DNA of 64,000 nucleotides from Triplophysa rosa (Eukaryota; Chordata; Actinopteri; Cypriniformes; Nemacheilidae). The position numbers and the translations under genes are program-made. Of this stretch, positions 36,700-51,600 are shown one piece after another (positions within the stretch are counted from its first letter, which is position 1; every line of letters starts with the position of its first letter). Location: NCBI RefSeq assembly GCF_024868665.1, contig NC_079890.1, forward strand, positions 3,156,093 through 3,220,092, written 5' to 3'. Under the pieces are notes generated by a model. The model made no database searches. It worked only from the letters and a program-made list of their open reading frames with translations, and was not told where the DNA came from.

Positions 36700-39610
36700 T
36701 CCCCTACAGTTTCTATAGAAAAATAAGAGGTTTGCGAGAGACAGGCGTAGGCGCAGCCCATATTTGAGGAGTATTAATGATATACTTGAGTTGTTTCGGG
36801 CTTAGAATGACTTAAAATTGTAGTCTTTATTAAGAATATATTGCAGAGAGAAAGAATGAACGTCTAGACGAACGTGTTTCTGTAATAAGCGGGTTCAATT
36901 CTGTTGAGTGCTACTCCCAGGAGGATGTCAACATCATGCTGACACAACCCTCGTGTTTATTAAATTATAGTATTTTGTATAAGATGTTATTTTGTTTGTT
37001 ACATGTGTTTATTGTTGTTTTCTCTTTCTGTAATTCACATTTTCCTTGAATTTTAACTGGTATTACATGTTTGTAATATCCTTTTAACTAAAAAATGCTA
37101 ATTCTCATTCTGGTGAGAAGTTAGGCCTATCATATGGACTGTGTATCATATGACCAAAGTTACACTGTCATCAACAGTTTTCAAGTTTTATATTGGGCAA
37201 TCCATTTCTCTGTACAATAAACACTGTTGCGAATGATACTTTTAACATTTACCAGAACTTGTAAATGTTTTGAACATTCTGTTGTTGTGTAACACAGAGA
37301 TTTGCAGTAAGCAGTAGTAGAACTGTATGTTCCCGAACTTAGAAAAACCATGCATATAATCATATAAAAGTTATAGCATATAGCCATTTATTTTGGTCAG
37401 TTCATTTTATTCGTCTTTTCCAATCCAAGATGTTTAACTTATTATGTCTGCTAAAGAAAAATACCACTGAAATCATAGACTCTTACAATCTTGTTTATAC
37501 ATGCAAAATGCATATAAGATACATAATATTATTAAAAAATGACATTTTAAGATTTATCCAAAATACAAACTCATTAGCTAAACAAAACTGGTCAGGTTTT
37601 GCTAATCTAAATGGTGTATTATTTGTATATCTGAATATTGTATTATTTGTCGATGCTACAATAATTACTGTTTAGAAGTTATCTCTGAGCAAGCAAAATT
37701 GGTATTATATTGATTTATAAACCTCCATTTTTTTTACGGTAATTGCTTTTTCAATATCCCAAGAAACGATAGGTATTCCGAAAATCATTAGATTCATTAA
37801 ACACAGATTTATATAAAAATAATGCAACTTTTTAAAATCTAAACTGAAAACTCACCTTTACTCCCTGGCATTTTAAATGTATATTTTGTTGTTTATTTTC
37901 TTTTTAATTATTCTGTAATTTGTGTATTATTGTCCTCATGTTTATAATTGTTGTTGTTTAGTTGACTCTGTGAAGCACGTTGGACAGCTTTGCTGTATTT
38001 AAATGTGCTATATAAATAAACTTTACTTACTTACTTACTAATGGTTGTGAAATGTGCTAGAATTCTGAAACTGGTCAATTTTAAACAAGATGCAGACAAA
38101 AACCAAGATGTCAAAACAAATGGCTTTCAAAATTACAAAATTTAGATTAAAGTGATTAAATCGTTACAAAATCAGAAGGAAGGCTCTGTTTTGTTATGTA
38201 ATAGCTGGAACAGTGGAAAACATTTTTCTTATTCTCTTATTTGTCTTGGTCTGATTCACTCGTCTTCATATAACAGTTCTGTTCATTGTGAATGTTGAGA
38301 AAATAAAGTTTCATTGTTTCACCATAAACAAGGATTAACAGTGGGCATTATTCATCATATGATCTTTTAAGACATGATTTTTTATTCTGGTGGGATGAAT
38401 TTAGAGTACATGTAGCTGAATTGCATATTGGAGTCCATAAAAGTAACCGATGTTCCTTCCAAATGTTTTCGAGTCATTTTAAGCACACTTCATTTATTAT
38501 TTTGTTGATATTATCAAATATATTTATAAGATATTTTTGTATAGTGTAGCCTAAGTGTTGAGAATGACAATTCTCAACAATGACAAATGTACTAATACCG
38601 AGTGTTATGAGTGATACAGCCTTTATTACAGGTAGACTGACGAATTAAGTCAATAAGTATTGCAGTATGGTTCAAATACTTAGTGTGTCATTAATAAAAG
38701 GTCTTAAGACCTTCTGAATGTGTTTGGTGTCTCTGAAGTTTTTATATATAAATTTGATAATTTGGACATTCTGATAATTTGTCGAGACATTTGTGAACTG
38801 GATGGCCTACAGTACACCTTACAATGTGGAATCACATTATCGCACTGGTTGCACATCAGGCCAAAAACTGTTAAATACATTAGTTTCTGGTAGCTGTTGG
38901 CAGACAGCGTAGAAAGCTAATACGCCATGTTACATAGATACTGATACTGGTGTGTTACATATGAAAAATAATCACGAGGTAAAAAAAAGTTAATTACGAC
39001 ACATTGTTATGCAGAAATGGACAGATTGACACAGTTCATGAATTGCCACCAGGGGGGAGCAAAGAGCTGTTCATGGCATGAGGCTTCCGGACGAAAGAAA
39101 ATCACAACATAACAGCATTTAACATCTACATTCTGCAGATTTTTCTCTGCTCCAAAGAAATTGTATATTTACATAAAAGTAGCTGGACCATAAAACTACC
39201 ACTGCAAAACAAACAACTAAACAAGAACCTTATAATTCTGAGGTTTGCCATCACAGTTGTTTAGACTGCTGCTCTACTTTATAGATAAAAGTGTCCCGTC
39301 CAGATTTCATTTAAAATACAATCATTGATTTATTGTTGATTTTTTTATTAAAGGGGTTCTCCGAGATGCTACCATGACGTATGCGGCTCTACACCAATCA
39401 CGATCTCCAGATTGAACAAATCCGCCCACCGCTTGTGTCAGTTGAGGGTAGAAACCCACTGCGAAATGCAGATCCATCTTCAAGCGGCGGTTGAATATAC
39501 TAAAAGCGTCAAACTGTGAGCTATATCTTTATGCTCCGTTAAAGATTATCTGTCACCTCGCTAAAGATTTCCTTCTCCGCCTCCTCAGTGATTTTCATCT
39601 TATTTTGAGG
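36700..39610. other. Intergenic region, ferritin to sh3gl3
   Basis: The two genes are divergent, so this holds both upstream regions. It is AT-rich, with a LINE-like end (ctatataaataaactttac then TTAC repeats) at about 37985-38040. No convincing gene. 39360-39610, just upstream of the first sh3gl3 exon, is less AT-rich and probably contains that promoter and 5'UTR. Confidence 0.45.
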
Positions 39611-42600
39611 ATGTCTGTGGCGGGGTTTAAGAAACAGCTGCACAAAGCCAGTCAGGTAAGGATTCGCCCGGGTTACCATGGTTTTGTGATAAACCCTCAA
39701 CCTTTGCGAGTATCAATTCAGAGATGTTGATAAAAACACCTTTATCGTTGTTTATGTGGGTTCTGACTGATTTCCTGTATTGCAACCATGTACATCAGTG
39801 GTTGCAACAGGCCCCTCATTGCAGAAATGTTATTCACTGCGGTGTATTTCTTAACTTCGTTACAATGCTATTGTTACTGTGTATGTGTATATAAATTCGC
39901 GCCGCTCTTTGTGCCGTAACAGTCCGTTAGTCTAACAATAGGTGTGTTCGACTTTATGAGGCGCTGCGCAGACTAATCGTCATATGGTATAAATGTATCG
40001 CGAGAGCGAGTTGAAACTACTGCGCTCGGATTTGATCTCGCGATACTTGATGTCATACACCGTTCGGTCTGCGTAGCGCCGCATGAAGACAAACATCAGC
40101 ACGGACGTTGCCAGGCCTGCAGAAGTGAAACGCTTCAGTTCTAATCGTGTTATAAATTTAGTGTTTTTTTGTGATAATTATTATATCACTATTACTGTCA
40201 GTTACTGTACACTAATAGGGCTGATAAACTATGTTGAGCTTTATCAAGACTCCCGTTGCGTGATGAGGATGTTGGTCAAAATAACGGATCGTTATTATGA
40301 CGTCAGGATTGATCGGTAAGGAAGGTTCCCACGGTCTTTTTTCCGGACACGTCTGTGAATTGTACATTTTTAAAAACGTTTTCATGTACACACAAATGAT
40401 TGCAAAGTCTTTTCTACTATATTCATTTGGTCTCTGATTTATTTACCACAACATCAAGTAAAAACATGAAAAATGGAAAAAGAATTGTCCAGAAGCGTGG
40501 GAACCCAGAGTAAGTCACGTGATTTCTAGAGAGTTCTAGATTGTCATTTCTCAATTAATGATGTTCAACTGTTGTGTCAAACACGTCTGAATTTAACAGC
40601 AGCATGCATAAAACACTTTAATAAATGTTGGCCGTTCTGTGTGGCCATCCGTTCTCTGTTTATACCGAATGAAGATATTTACTGTAAATGGAGGATTCTG
40701 TTAATGTCTAGGTTTGGGAGACACGAAATCACTCTAAATCCTGGGTAGAAAGTGTTTCCGTACTGTGATTTATAATCGCCATCTACAAAATACTACAACA
40801 TAAGCTTTAATGCATAACATTATTATTACTTTTTGCGTGGACCTGATAATAAGTGTTTTAAAATTGTACCTTGTGAAGCTCAAACATGTGATGGATAGTT
40901 ACTTGAATGTTATAAGGAAATCCATGTAATCCTCGCTGCAATGATGCTGAAGTGTTGTGTTCGCCGGCGCATTGTAATGTGCTTGATAAAGTGTTCTGAG
41001 TGGTTTTGACATGTTGGTATGTGGTTGCTTATCTGCTGTGGGTAGTCGCAAGTCAAAATAGCCCACTTCTATACAATAATCTCATCCCCAGATATGACTT
41101 CCTTCCCACCTTCCATGTTTTCGCATGCATTATGCATACATAAACGTGAATTTTTGTTAGCTTTGTATTTGCAGTGTGGAATAGTGCGAATTTGTTTGGG
41201 CACATCTGCAATTTTAGAAGTTCAAAATTCTACCATTTGGGTAGTTTGATATTCTCAGCAAAGAATATCAGAATAACGTTTGAGCTTTTCAAACATTCTG
41301 CTCAATGTAAGTATTGTGATGCTGAATTTTAATAATGTTGATTAGCTCTCTATGGTATGCCACAAGCTAGTTCATTATTTCATGATCATGTACAAATGGG
41401 ATCTCACAAAAACAGTTAATGAATATTATTCTAGGGTGGCACTTGTTTTCATTGGTGTGTGTGTTTTTGAACCCCACGCTGTGCCCACCAGCAGCTCTGT
41501 AGTTCATTGTTTTAAAAAAATAAGGGCTTTAAATGGCTATTTTTGAAGTGTATGAGCGACATTTTCGGCTGGTGCTTTTGGGACTGTAGACTATTGAAAG
41601 GTATACAGATTTTACAGAACACAACTTTTGCACATAAATATTTATTGAATTCAGATTGTAACTGAATGATATTGTCAACATTACATCCTATTAAAATGCA
41701 TGCTCACAAATGATTAAATTGGACACTCACATACAGTAGGTAGAAAATCTGTCATACGTCATGCTAAAAGTGCTGCCCATGTGAAGTGCACTGGAGAGTC
41801 ATATTCCATTTGATTCCAACGTGATGATGCTCTAACAAGTATAAAAAATATGAAGAGTTTGGTTCCAAAACGCTATAAATCCATTTTGATTCATTTGCGT
41901 AAAAATGTGCTTTCTTTACAAAGAAAGTGGCAAGATGAAAACCACTATTTTCTGTTTCAAAGTTTCACATAGCATCTTTAGGTTCTAGTAACATAAAAAA
42001 TTCAAATCCAGATTTTGATTTTCAAAGATTTATTATAAAAACTGATCATTTCCCCCCCAAAATGCAATAAACCCATAACAATTTTTTTCAAAATGCAATA
42101 AATCCATTGAATCAATATAAAAGTTATTTTTCATATTGAAACTTGAAAATACACAACAAAGTGAGTTGATCCACATATGACAGCCTCTGAACTCAATACA
42201 ATACTAATCTTACTTACAGGCACTGGACTAAAAATACATTCAATCAGTCATCGCTCCTAAAATGAATTCAACGGGTCATCTTTTTAATGCTATAAATTAG
42301 TGTCTCATCTTCTTAATCTCCTCACGTAAATGATTAGATTTTGATGGCTTACGTTTCTTCCCCACTGCAGAAACCAGCACAGGTTCATCAATGCCGTCAA
42401 AATCATTCATTTTTGTGTTTGTTTGTTGAACACAACACAAAGTACAAAGTAGATCAGGGAAACTAGGAGCCGACCGTATTCCGAGCACCGCCATTACTGT
42501 TTACAGCGCGTGGAATGGTGTGCTGTGATTGGCTGAGCGGATATATCGCATTCTGCAGAGAAATGAGACTGGCGTATATTGCGGTTTGGAAAGAAAGGGA

Positions 42601-45600
42601 GAAAACAATACTGATTTTGGCATGGCGTTTATCGCGCTTTGGAACCAAACTGTTCATATACATTCAATGATATTATTTTGTTTGCATGTTTTTATGTTAT
42701 GAACACTAATATTTTATTGTATTTTTTATGTATTTTATACATTTCACTGAATTCGTCCACCATCTTGGACTTCATTCCACAATACATTAAGGGATTATCT
42801 TCTCCACAAAGGACATGCACACGTTGCGTCAGATTCTGTAGTCATGGACCTGCCCTTTGGAACAGACTATGAGTCTGAAGCGCACCCACGTCTTAAAATC
42901 CTCCAGATCATTTTTCTCTGGAGTACACTGTTTTGTTTCTCTTACCGTATTGGTTGGCTATATTTCATTATTGTTGATAGTTTCTTGTACTCATTTTGTT
43001 AAAGGGGTAGGGAAGATTTTGTTCATCATTTTTTAATGTTAGCTCAGGCTGTCGGCTGCATTCTCACTATATTCAACACATTTTTGTTGCTGTTAAATGA
43101 ATCAGCCAGTTTACCCAACGAAATGAGTCATTATTATATTACCATTGTTATGACTAATAACTTACTGGAGGTGCAGAACTTTTTTCTCTCTGTTTAAAGG
43201 GCATTTATCTGTATACACTGTACATGTTTAATAGGCAACCTCGGTCCAGTTTATTCTAATTTGCGCGGATGGTTTTAAATTTATATTTGGATTAATTTAA
43301 ATGACACACTATATACTGTAGTAGTATATCCTTACATAGCTGTTGTTAAATCTGTTGTCAGGCATAAACCTTCATAACCCCAAACATAAATAAAAAAATA
43401 TTCTCACCCTGCATAAGAGCACAAAGGGCGTCCATTTTAGAGTTTTAGTTCTGTTAACCTTCCTCCATATGCAACAGCAGGGATTCGTACTGCAAATTAC
43501 AACAAGAAGTGTTAAAGCATAATGTGTTTTATTCAGCGCAAATGAATATCAGGAACCAACTGTGAAATGTGGGCTTCATGCTATGCAGAGAACACAGAGT
43601 CCTCTGGCTGCCACAGAACGCGTGATTCACGTGAGAACACTCTCAGACTAACCTGTTAGATGGGTTTACGCAACTCATTGATTATGTTTTATTGATCAGA
43701 GAACTCACTCCTGTTGAGAAACATCACTCTAACCCCACTGATCTGTGTTATTTCTCACATTAGCAATGTGCTCCCACAGTTTTTTGGCACAGTAATTGTT
43801 TTACTGCAGATGGGTGTCACCAGGAGCTGCTCGAGTTATTCTAGCACACATTGGAATGTAAACCATAGGGACTGCAAGATTGTTCTGTGTTTCTCGAGAA
43901 CATCGTGGATTTGAGACCAGGCCGTACTGTTTATGAGTTAATAATGCCAATATATACTTATATTGGCACCATTGGTCATTTTTGTTCAAAATACAGTATA
44001 TAAACATTTCAATATGTTAAAATATAGAATATCACGCAAAGATTTGTGTGAATATGCATGTAAGTGTATTTATGAATGGATTCGTTGAAACAGACAGCTT
44101 ACTATACAAAAGCACTATTTGATAAACATTTCTTATCAACCACCCATAGCTGGCGGCAGAAAGTGGCTCTGTCAACATTTCGCTCTGCCAGACTCTCAGA
44201 CTCTTAAGTGACTCTTAAATGAGATGTTTATAAATGCTCATCCTTTCCCGAGGGGATGCACTTGATGGATGGTCTTATTTTAGGTCTTTCCATCTCACAA
44301 GCCTAGAAGAATAAAATGTTCTGGCATTAGATTGAAAAGTGAAAGGGGCGAACAAAACTGCTTTTCCCAAAGAGGACAAAATCTTTATTCATACCTGCAA
44401 ACTAGTCGCTTTTCGGAGAAATTCGCCGTTTGGAATCAAAAATAGGTCATTTATGTGAATCGTGTAAATCCGAAGATTTTTTCCATGGGGGGGTCTTAGG
44501 CGTCTACTCTCGAGCGTCTGACACGTCTTTGGTCCAGCACCTGGATTCGTTTGGCCAACCAGAATCAAGATAACAGCGTCGTGCAAAGTGTCTGTCAAAG
44601 AGAAAATGGCCTTGATATTTATTATTCAGTTCACCCATGTAATCGAAACGGCTATGTTATGAAACAGTTACCAGTCTACCGTTCGAATTTCCACTTCTAG
44701 AGCTCTGCCCTTTTAAGTGAGTAAGGCACTTGTGTGCGATTGATATTCATCCAAAGTTTCAGTCGCAGAAGCTGTAGTTTACAGATGATATTTAATAATT
44801 GTTTTAGAGACCGATCAATTCGCTTCATAATACATTAATATGTCGCCAGGAGCCGCGCGGATTACTTTTGTATTGCTTGTATCTGCTTTTTGACCTTGCT
44901 TTTTTATGAAAGCTCTTAATAACTATTTTTTGAGCTCTTATAACTCGCACTTTATTTTCTCAATCCTGCATGTTTTAAAAACCGAAATCAAAACCTCAGA
45001 CGCGTGCAAGAGCTTTGCTTCCGATGGACACGCATTCAGTTTGTATTAGGAAAGACTTAGGAAGGTGCACCTCTCAAATTCAACCAAAATCCATTCAACC
45101 AAAATTCCTGTAGCTCAAAATTATTGTCATGTGATTAGCTGCTGCTTCATAGGTGTCATGTGGTGCAATTAAAAAACTTGTGGAGGCCAAAAGCCTGAAG
45201 AAAATGACAAAACAACCCCCCCCAACCGTCGTATGGCCGTCACCTTTTTCACCTCTTCCGAGTTTGCAGGTCTGTTTATTGGTTCAGCCTTAAAGAGTTA
45301 TATACAGCTGCAGAAAAAATTAAGAGACCATTGAACTACTAACAATATTTCTCCCAAATTTCAAATAAAAATATTGTTTCTTTTTGCATTTATTTGCAGA
45401 AAATTAAAACTGGCGAAACAGGTGGAAATAACAGAAAAGATGTGCTGTATTTTTTCAGATCTCAAATACTGCAAAAAACCAAGTTCATATTCATTTTTAA
45501 AGGGGCCATGAATTAAGACCTCAATTTTAACCCGAGCTTTTGTTATATAAGAGGGAATCGGATTCAAGCAAACATCCTGTAAGTGTCAGAACTGAAAACG

Positions 45601-48600
45601 CCCTTTTTACTGAAATTACAACGGTTATTGACACCAGGCTCAGCGAATGCCAGGTCCTGGAATGCACCTATCTGTCACGGTCCCACCGTCTTGTTTATGA
45701 AATTCTAGTCGTGTGGTGGGATCGGGGCAGAGTCCTTAGGTTATGTGTGGAGAGAAACATATTGTTGTCCGTTTGACAATAATATACGTTCTCTCCAGTG
45801 TCTTGTCATTGGCCCCATTCCTCTCGTTTCCTTGTCATCTTCCCCTGAGTGTTTAATTACCCACACCTGCCCCGTGTCATTATCCCTTGTTTGTCTTACC
45901 TATATATATACCCTCTTGTTTCTTTGTCCTGTGTTCGGTCATTGTATGTATATGGTTCTTGTCTGTGTACTACCCCCGTGCCTAGTGCTGTATGTTCCTG
46001 TTCCTGTTCCTGGTTGTTGTGTGAGTTTAGTTATTGTCAGTTCTTTGTAGTTTTGTTCAGTGTGGTGTTTAGTCCTTGTATTTTAGTTTAGTCAGTTTAT
46101 GTGCCTGTTCTGTTCTTCCATTCATTATCGTGTTTTGTTCCCCACTGTGGGTTTTTGTTTTGCGTGTTTTTTGTAATATTAAAGTCTTGTTAACCCCTTC
46201 ACTGCCTGCCTGCAATTGGGTTCTTCTGCCATCCGTGACAGAATGACCGAACCAAGTCGAACCCAGCAGGCGGCTCCCAAGGAGGCAAGGCGTCGTCTCC
46301 CCGATCCAGCCTGGCTCACTTGCTACTGGGGTTCCGCCAGGGGAATTATGGGGACCAGGAGTTCGCCAGAGCATTCTCGGCGGTGGCAGAGGCGACCGGG
46401 TTCAGTGATGCGGAGTTGAAGTCAATCTTCAACTGCTGCCTCACCCGGCGCCTCACACCGTCGGAGAAGAGGCTGCTGGCTCCTCTCGGGTTTGCGGATA
46501 TGGTCAGGTACGTGGCCAACCGGGATGATACTGGGAGTGGAGTTGCATTTGGAACTTCCGCTCCACGGTCGAGCGTCCCGGGGGGTTTCGTCCTGGCTGC
46601 CGCTGCCCGGGGGGACTCAGTACCCTCTGGCTGGAGCTCCACGGTTCCCGGTTCGCCTGGTGGCGACGGTGGCGAGTGGGGAAGCAAGGACTCGGGGATG
46701 ACGTCTGGTGGTTCCCCCAACGCTGAATTACCTCCGGTCCCCACGGGTCAGCCAAGGATGGCTGCAGACCTGGTGGTGCGGAAAAGGAGGAAGGAACATT
46801 ACGGGGAACGTGCTGTCCAGTGCAGCCGGCCACCACTCCGGTGCAGCCGGCGTCCAGTCCGGTGCAACCAGAGATCCGGCCGGTGTCCAGTCCGGTGCAG
46901 CCGGCGTCCAATCCGGTGCAGCCGGTGTCCAGTCCGGTGATCCAGCCGGCGTCCAGTCCGGTGATCCAGCCGGCGTCCAGTCCGGTCAGCCGTCCAGCCG
47001 GCTTCCAGCCGGCGTCAGCCGTCCAGCCGGCCTTCCAGTCCGGGTCACAGCCTGTCCAGCCGGCTTCCAGCCGGCGTCAGCCATGTCCAGCCGGTGGTCC
47101 AGCCGGCGTCAAGCCAGTCCGCCGGTGATCCAGCCGGCGTCGCCATGTCCAGCCGGCTTCCAGCCGGCGTCAGCCTGTCCAGCCGGCCTCCAGTCCGGGT
47201 CAGCCTGTCCAGCCGGCTTCCAGCCGGCGTCAAGCCTGTCCAGCCGGCCTTCCAGCCGGCGTCAAGCCTGTCCAGCCGGCCTTCCAGCCGGCGTCAAGCC
47301 ATGTCCAGCCGGCCTTCCAGCCGGCGTCAAGCCCTGTCCAGCCGGCCTTCCAGCCGGCGTCAAGCCCTGTCCAGCGGCCCCTGGGAAACTGCCAGGGCCA
47401 AAGACTGTCCCCCCGAGGACTCCCCCTAAGTCCCCCAGGACTCCGGCCCTCGAGCGCAGCCGGGGACTGGGACTTTTCCCCACCCCTATGGACTGCCCCC
47501 TATGGGCCCTTGTTTGGTCCCTCCCCCCCTCCCATTTTTGTTATTTTTGATGTCTCACCCAAGTCCTGTTGTTGTCTTGTCATGTTTACCCTTGATTTTG
47601 TTTTCTTTGTTTTGCCTTGTCCTGTCTGTCTCCCAGTCTGTCATGTCTTGTTTGTCAACCCCTTGGTGAACACCTGGGGGTGTTCATTAAGGGGGGGGGG
47701 CTCTGTCACGGTCCCACCGTCTTGTTTATGAAATTCTAGTCGTGTGGTGGGATCGGGGCAGAGTCCTTAGGTTATGTGTGGAGAGAAACATATTGTTGTC
47801 GTTTGACAATAATATACGTTCTCTCCAGTGTCTTGTCATTGGCCCCATTCCTCTCGTTTCCTTGTCATCTTCCCCTGAGTGTTTAATTACCCACACCTGC
47901 CCCGTGTCATTATCCCTTGTTTGTCTTACCTATATATACCCTCTGTTTCTTTGTCCTGTGTTCGGTCATTGTATGTATATGGTTCTTGTCTGTGTACTAC
48001 CCCCGTGCCTAGTGCTGTATGTTCCTGTTCCTGGTTGTTGTGTGAGTTTAGTTATTGTCAGTTCTTTGTAGTTTTGTTCAGTGTGGTGTTTAGTCCTTGT
48101 ATTTTAGTTTAGTCAGTTTATGTGCCTGTTCTGTTCTTCCATTCATTATCGTGTTTTGTTCCCCACTGTGGGTTTTTGTTTTGCGTGTTTTTTGTAATAT
48201 TAAAGTCTTGTTAACCCCTTCACTGCCTGCCTGCAATTGGGTTCTTCTGCCATCCGTGACAGAGGCTCGTGTATTACGTTGTGTTTACGTTGTGTTTGGT
48301 GCGTGTGCTATGTGCTGTCTTGTTCTCGTCCAGCGTTAGTATTATTGCCTGTTCCTGTTGTATTGTGAGTCTAGTCAAGTAAGTCTTTTAGTGTTTAGTT
48401 ATAGTTTGTCAAGTGTTCTCAGTTTAGTCCAGTTTTAGTCAGTCTATGTTCTGTTTGAGTTGTTTCTTGTTTTCTTGATTTACCCCATCGTGGGTCTTTG
48501 TTTTGTGTTTATTTTCTGTTAAATAACAGAAAGCTTTAACCCCTTCATCCCCGCTGCCTGCAACTGGGTTCTTTCACCACGGTCTTGACACCTATCTATT

Positions 48601-51600
48601 GATAGGTTGAACACCGCCCCCACAGAAAAATATCAACGACTACTTCTCTAGCCCCGCCCAATGGTTCGCGAATGACTTTAGCCACACATAGTACACACTC
48701 CCGCATTTGTGATGATTGACAAATTGGTAACCATAGCGACATATTTTTCGGCTACAGATTCATTTTGTCCGTCAGTTTAAACTAAACTGCTGATATGCGC
48801 TGTGTTGTGTTTATGCTCGGAAGGCTACATCACACAGCGCTCTTTTGCCATGTTTGTTATTAAATAAGCGCTTTTATGCTTGTTGTTTGGTCTTAGATCC
48901 AAATACCTCGGTACCGATTTTAAGAATATTTGGTCTTATAAAATATATAAACAATTTGCATTTTAAGGTTTGTTTTTGACTTGTCTTTATTTGCTTATTT
49001 TTTCTGTTAAGATCTGGCAACCCTGTCACTTTAGCGAAGGGCTCTCGAGAGCGGCTAGCCCCGTGTCATATGTGCAAAAGTGAGGACTTCTTTCACTGTT
49101 ATTTTTATTTAGAGCGACCAAGCAACAAACATGCAACATTGTGCAGCACCTGGTTGTGGAAGAACACAGTCGCTTCCTTTGGATTTTGATATTAAGAATG
49201 CGTGGTTGAAGTTTACTTTTAAGTACGTTCCTGCTCACGGGTGAAACATTGAGCATTTGTTTGCGTCATTTCACACATGAAAACTTCTCACAGTTTTCAT
49301 GTGTCTTGTCACAAACTCTTTCACTTTGTTGTTGGTTGACTTTATGTCACTCCTGAGGTTTGATTTTGTTGAAATTCAACAGGCACTGGACTGCAATGGC
49401 CACAATACATCTAGAAATGCTGATTAAATAAACATTTGGAATGCTCTCTTTAGGTTTTTTCAGCTGCTGTATGTTTGAACATGTAGTTATATATCTATAT
49501 TTTTTATTTCGATTTTGCTGAGATTGCTGATATCGTTGACTAAGGTGAGGAAAATGTTTTCCAATAATATATGCAAATAGGCCAGATATGTAATTTTGTT
49601 ATGCAAGTTGCAACCAAAGATTCCAGAAAATAAATTGAAAATAATATTTAATTGTCGATTGACCATATCTTTTGCTGTTGCATTGCATATTGGTACTAAC
49701 TCTGTGTTTTGTGGACAAATTACAGTAAATATAATAACTGGGTAATAACCCTGAACCTACCCCTAAACCTAAACTTATACCATGTAGTTTACCTTATACT
49801 GCCCAGTACTTTCTTAGGGAAGTACACTAAGTACACTATAGGTATACGTACTGTAAAATAAAGTGCAACCAACTTTTTTGTCATACTAAAATGATTAAAA
49901 GTAGTTTAGCTTTGAAAACAGATCCAAGACAGCTGTGTTCCGATTCAGTGCTTTACATCTATTTGTTTTTGAAACATTCAGTAATACCAAAAATGAATAG
50001 GCCATATTGGCATGTGGTCTTCGGTATCTTAATTTGCTGTCACTTTAATTGAGTACTCGTGACCGTGTCTACTATACTTTGTTACTTTGGACATACTTTG
50101 ACATTTAGACATTTAGCGTTTCTGTGACCTTTTATTAAAATTGCATTGATGAATCGGTTCTTGAAAAGGTAGAAGAGGAAATCGCACACACCCATGAAGA
50201 AATAACACAGTTGTTGATATTGTTTTGTTGGCTTTTAGCTGTAAAAGAACAATGCTCATCGGTCACGGCAGCTCCATTGATCTTGCTGCAGTATTGTCTT
50301 TGTTCTCTGGGGAGGTAAAAGGTCAGAACGCTCGTTCTGTGAAACTCTTTTACCATCCTTTGTGTTCATACGCCAGTGCCCTGCAGGAAATGACGCTTCT
50401 GAAAGAACTTCGAGCCTGTGACTGTTTTTCTCAGACTGTGAAATCGGTACTGTGCCGTATGCTCATTTCCTTCCTTCGACCTCTCCTTTTGATTTGTTTA
50501 CTTAATAAATTGGCCTGGTCTTGTTTTGCATAATATATTATCATCTAAAGAATTGGTTGAATATTTCTCCTCGTTCTGGAATCCTTTTCGTCCTTCTTTA
50601 TGTAAGTAAAATGGGTGAATAGTTGACCCAAGTCAATTTAAGGCCCATAAAGCCGTGTAAATCTTCAAGGCAAGATTCACAACCCATCAAGTTGAGTTCA
50701 CACCGTCTCTTTGTGTTTAGCGATAATAAAGTAGTGGTGTTTGTAATGGAGTCGTGATTTCCCGACCTCTGCTGTGACTGTTATTAACACAGTCACAGCT
50801 GTGTTCAGTAGTCATTATCAACGCTTGACTCCCAGAAGGCTGTTGTTTCTGTTCAACCCTAAATGTAGGTATTTACAAAGAGATATAAATGACAGTCTGG
50901 GTAGAGCTTTGGTTGGCATGCAACGTGTAGGTAAACAAGCAGTATAGAAATGTTTGTTGGTCAAGCAAATGTTCAGAGAAAAATATAGTTCTGTCGTCGT
51001 TACATCACCCAAATGACGTTTTTCTTCAGTGATGTTCTGTTTTCATGCAAGTTAACTAGCAACATTGTCCCAAGTCGCGTTCACTAAATTTAGATTGACC
51101 AGGATCAACGATTAAACTGATGGAGCTGACAACTAGTGTAAAACTTTCTTGACCATAAATAAATTAGCAAAAATCAGCGTTTCCCATGCAATGCATTTAC
51201 TTGGGCGCCCAGGTATATTTATGGCCGCACAAGTATATTTATCCATCCGTGCTAATGACAGTATCTGTGATCGAATAGCTAGTGGATAAACAGATTTGTG
51301 ACCGTAACCACACATTCATGTCTTTTTACATCTGATGCATAACACAGAGTCCTACTTCTTCAAGGTTATTAAAATGTTGTCATTGAGCAGGTCAAAAGAC
51401 ATACTGCCATATCAGGCCAATTTTTTCCTGTTATGGCTAAATTTACTCTGACCTAGTTAGTTGCAAGGGAATTCAAGGAAGCCACAGAGAGGGATGAAAT
51501 CTTTAGTAAGAACCTTCTTTTAGTAAGTCACCAGCTGTGGTTTCTATAGGTTTTTTTAATGAAGACTTTACGCGGTTTCACATTAGCACTTTTGGTGCGC

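Larger units (their letters stand above)
45673..48590 (+). mobile_element. Young non-autonomous LTR retrotransposon with a third, divergent LTR tail
   Basis: LTR1 is 45673-46240 and LTR2 47704-48261. They start TGTCACGG, end CCGTGACA, and differ only by small indels in simple sequence (568 against 558 bp), so the insertion is recent. A polypurine tract (47688-47700) precedes LTR2. The interior has a gag-like frame but no pol. 48262-48590 is the 3' half of a related, diverged LTR ending TTGACA. A 6-bp duplication CCTATC (45667-45672 and 48591-48596) brackets the whole composite, not the young element alone. It lies in intron 1 of sh3gl3, sense orientation. Confidence 0.85.

Noticed and set aside
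46815..47385. CRISPR-like regular repeats
   Set aside because: There are no distinct spacers, the unit length varies, and the context is a eukaryotic LTR element; it is a minisatellite.
45673..48261. Target duplication directly around the two-LTR element
   Set aside because: Flanks CTATC and GAGGC differ; the duplication is found only when the third LTR tail is included.
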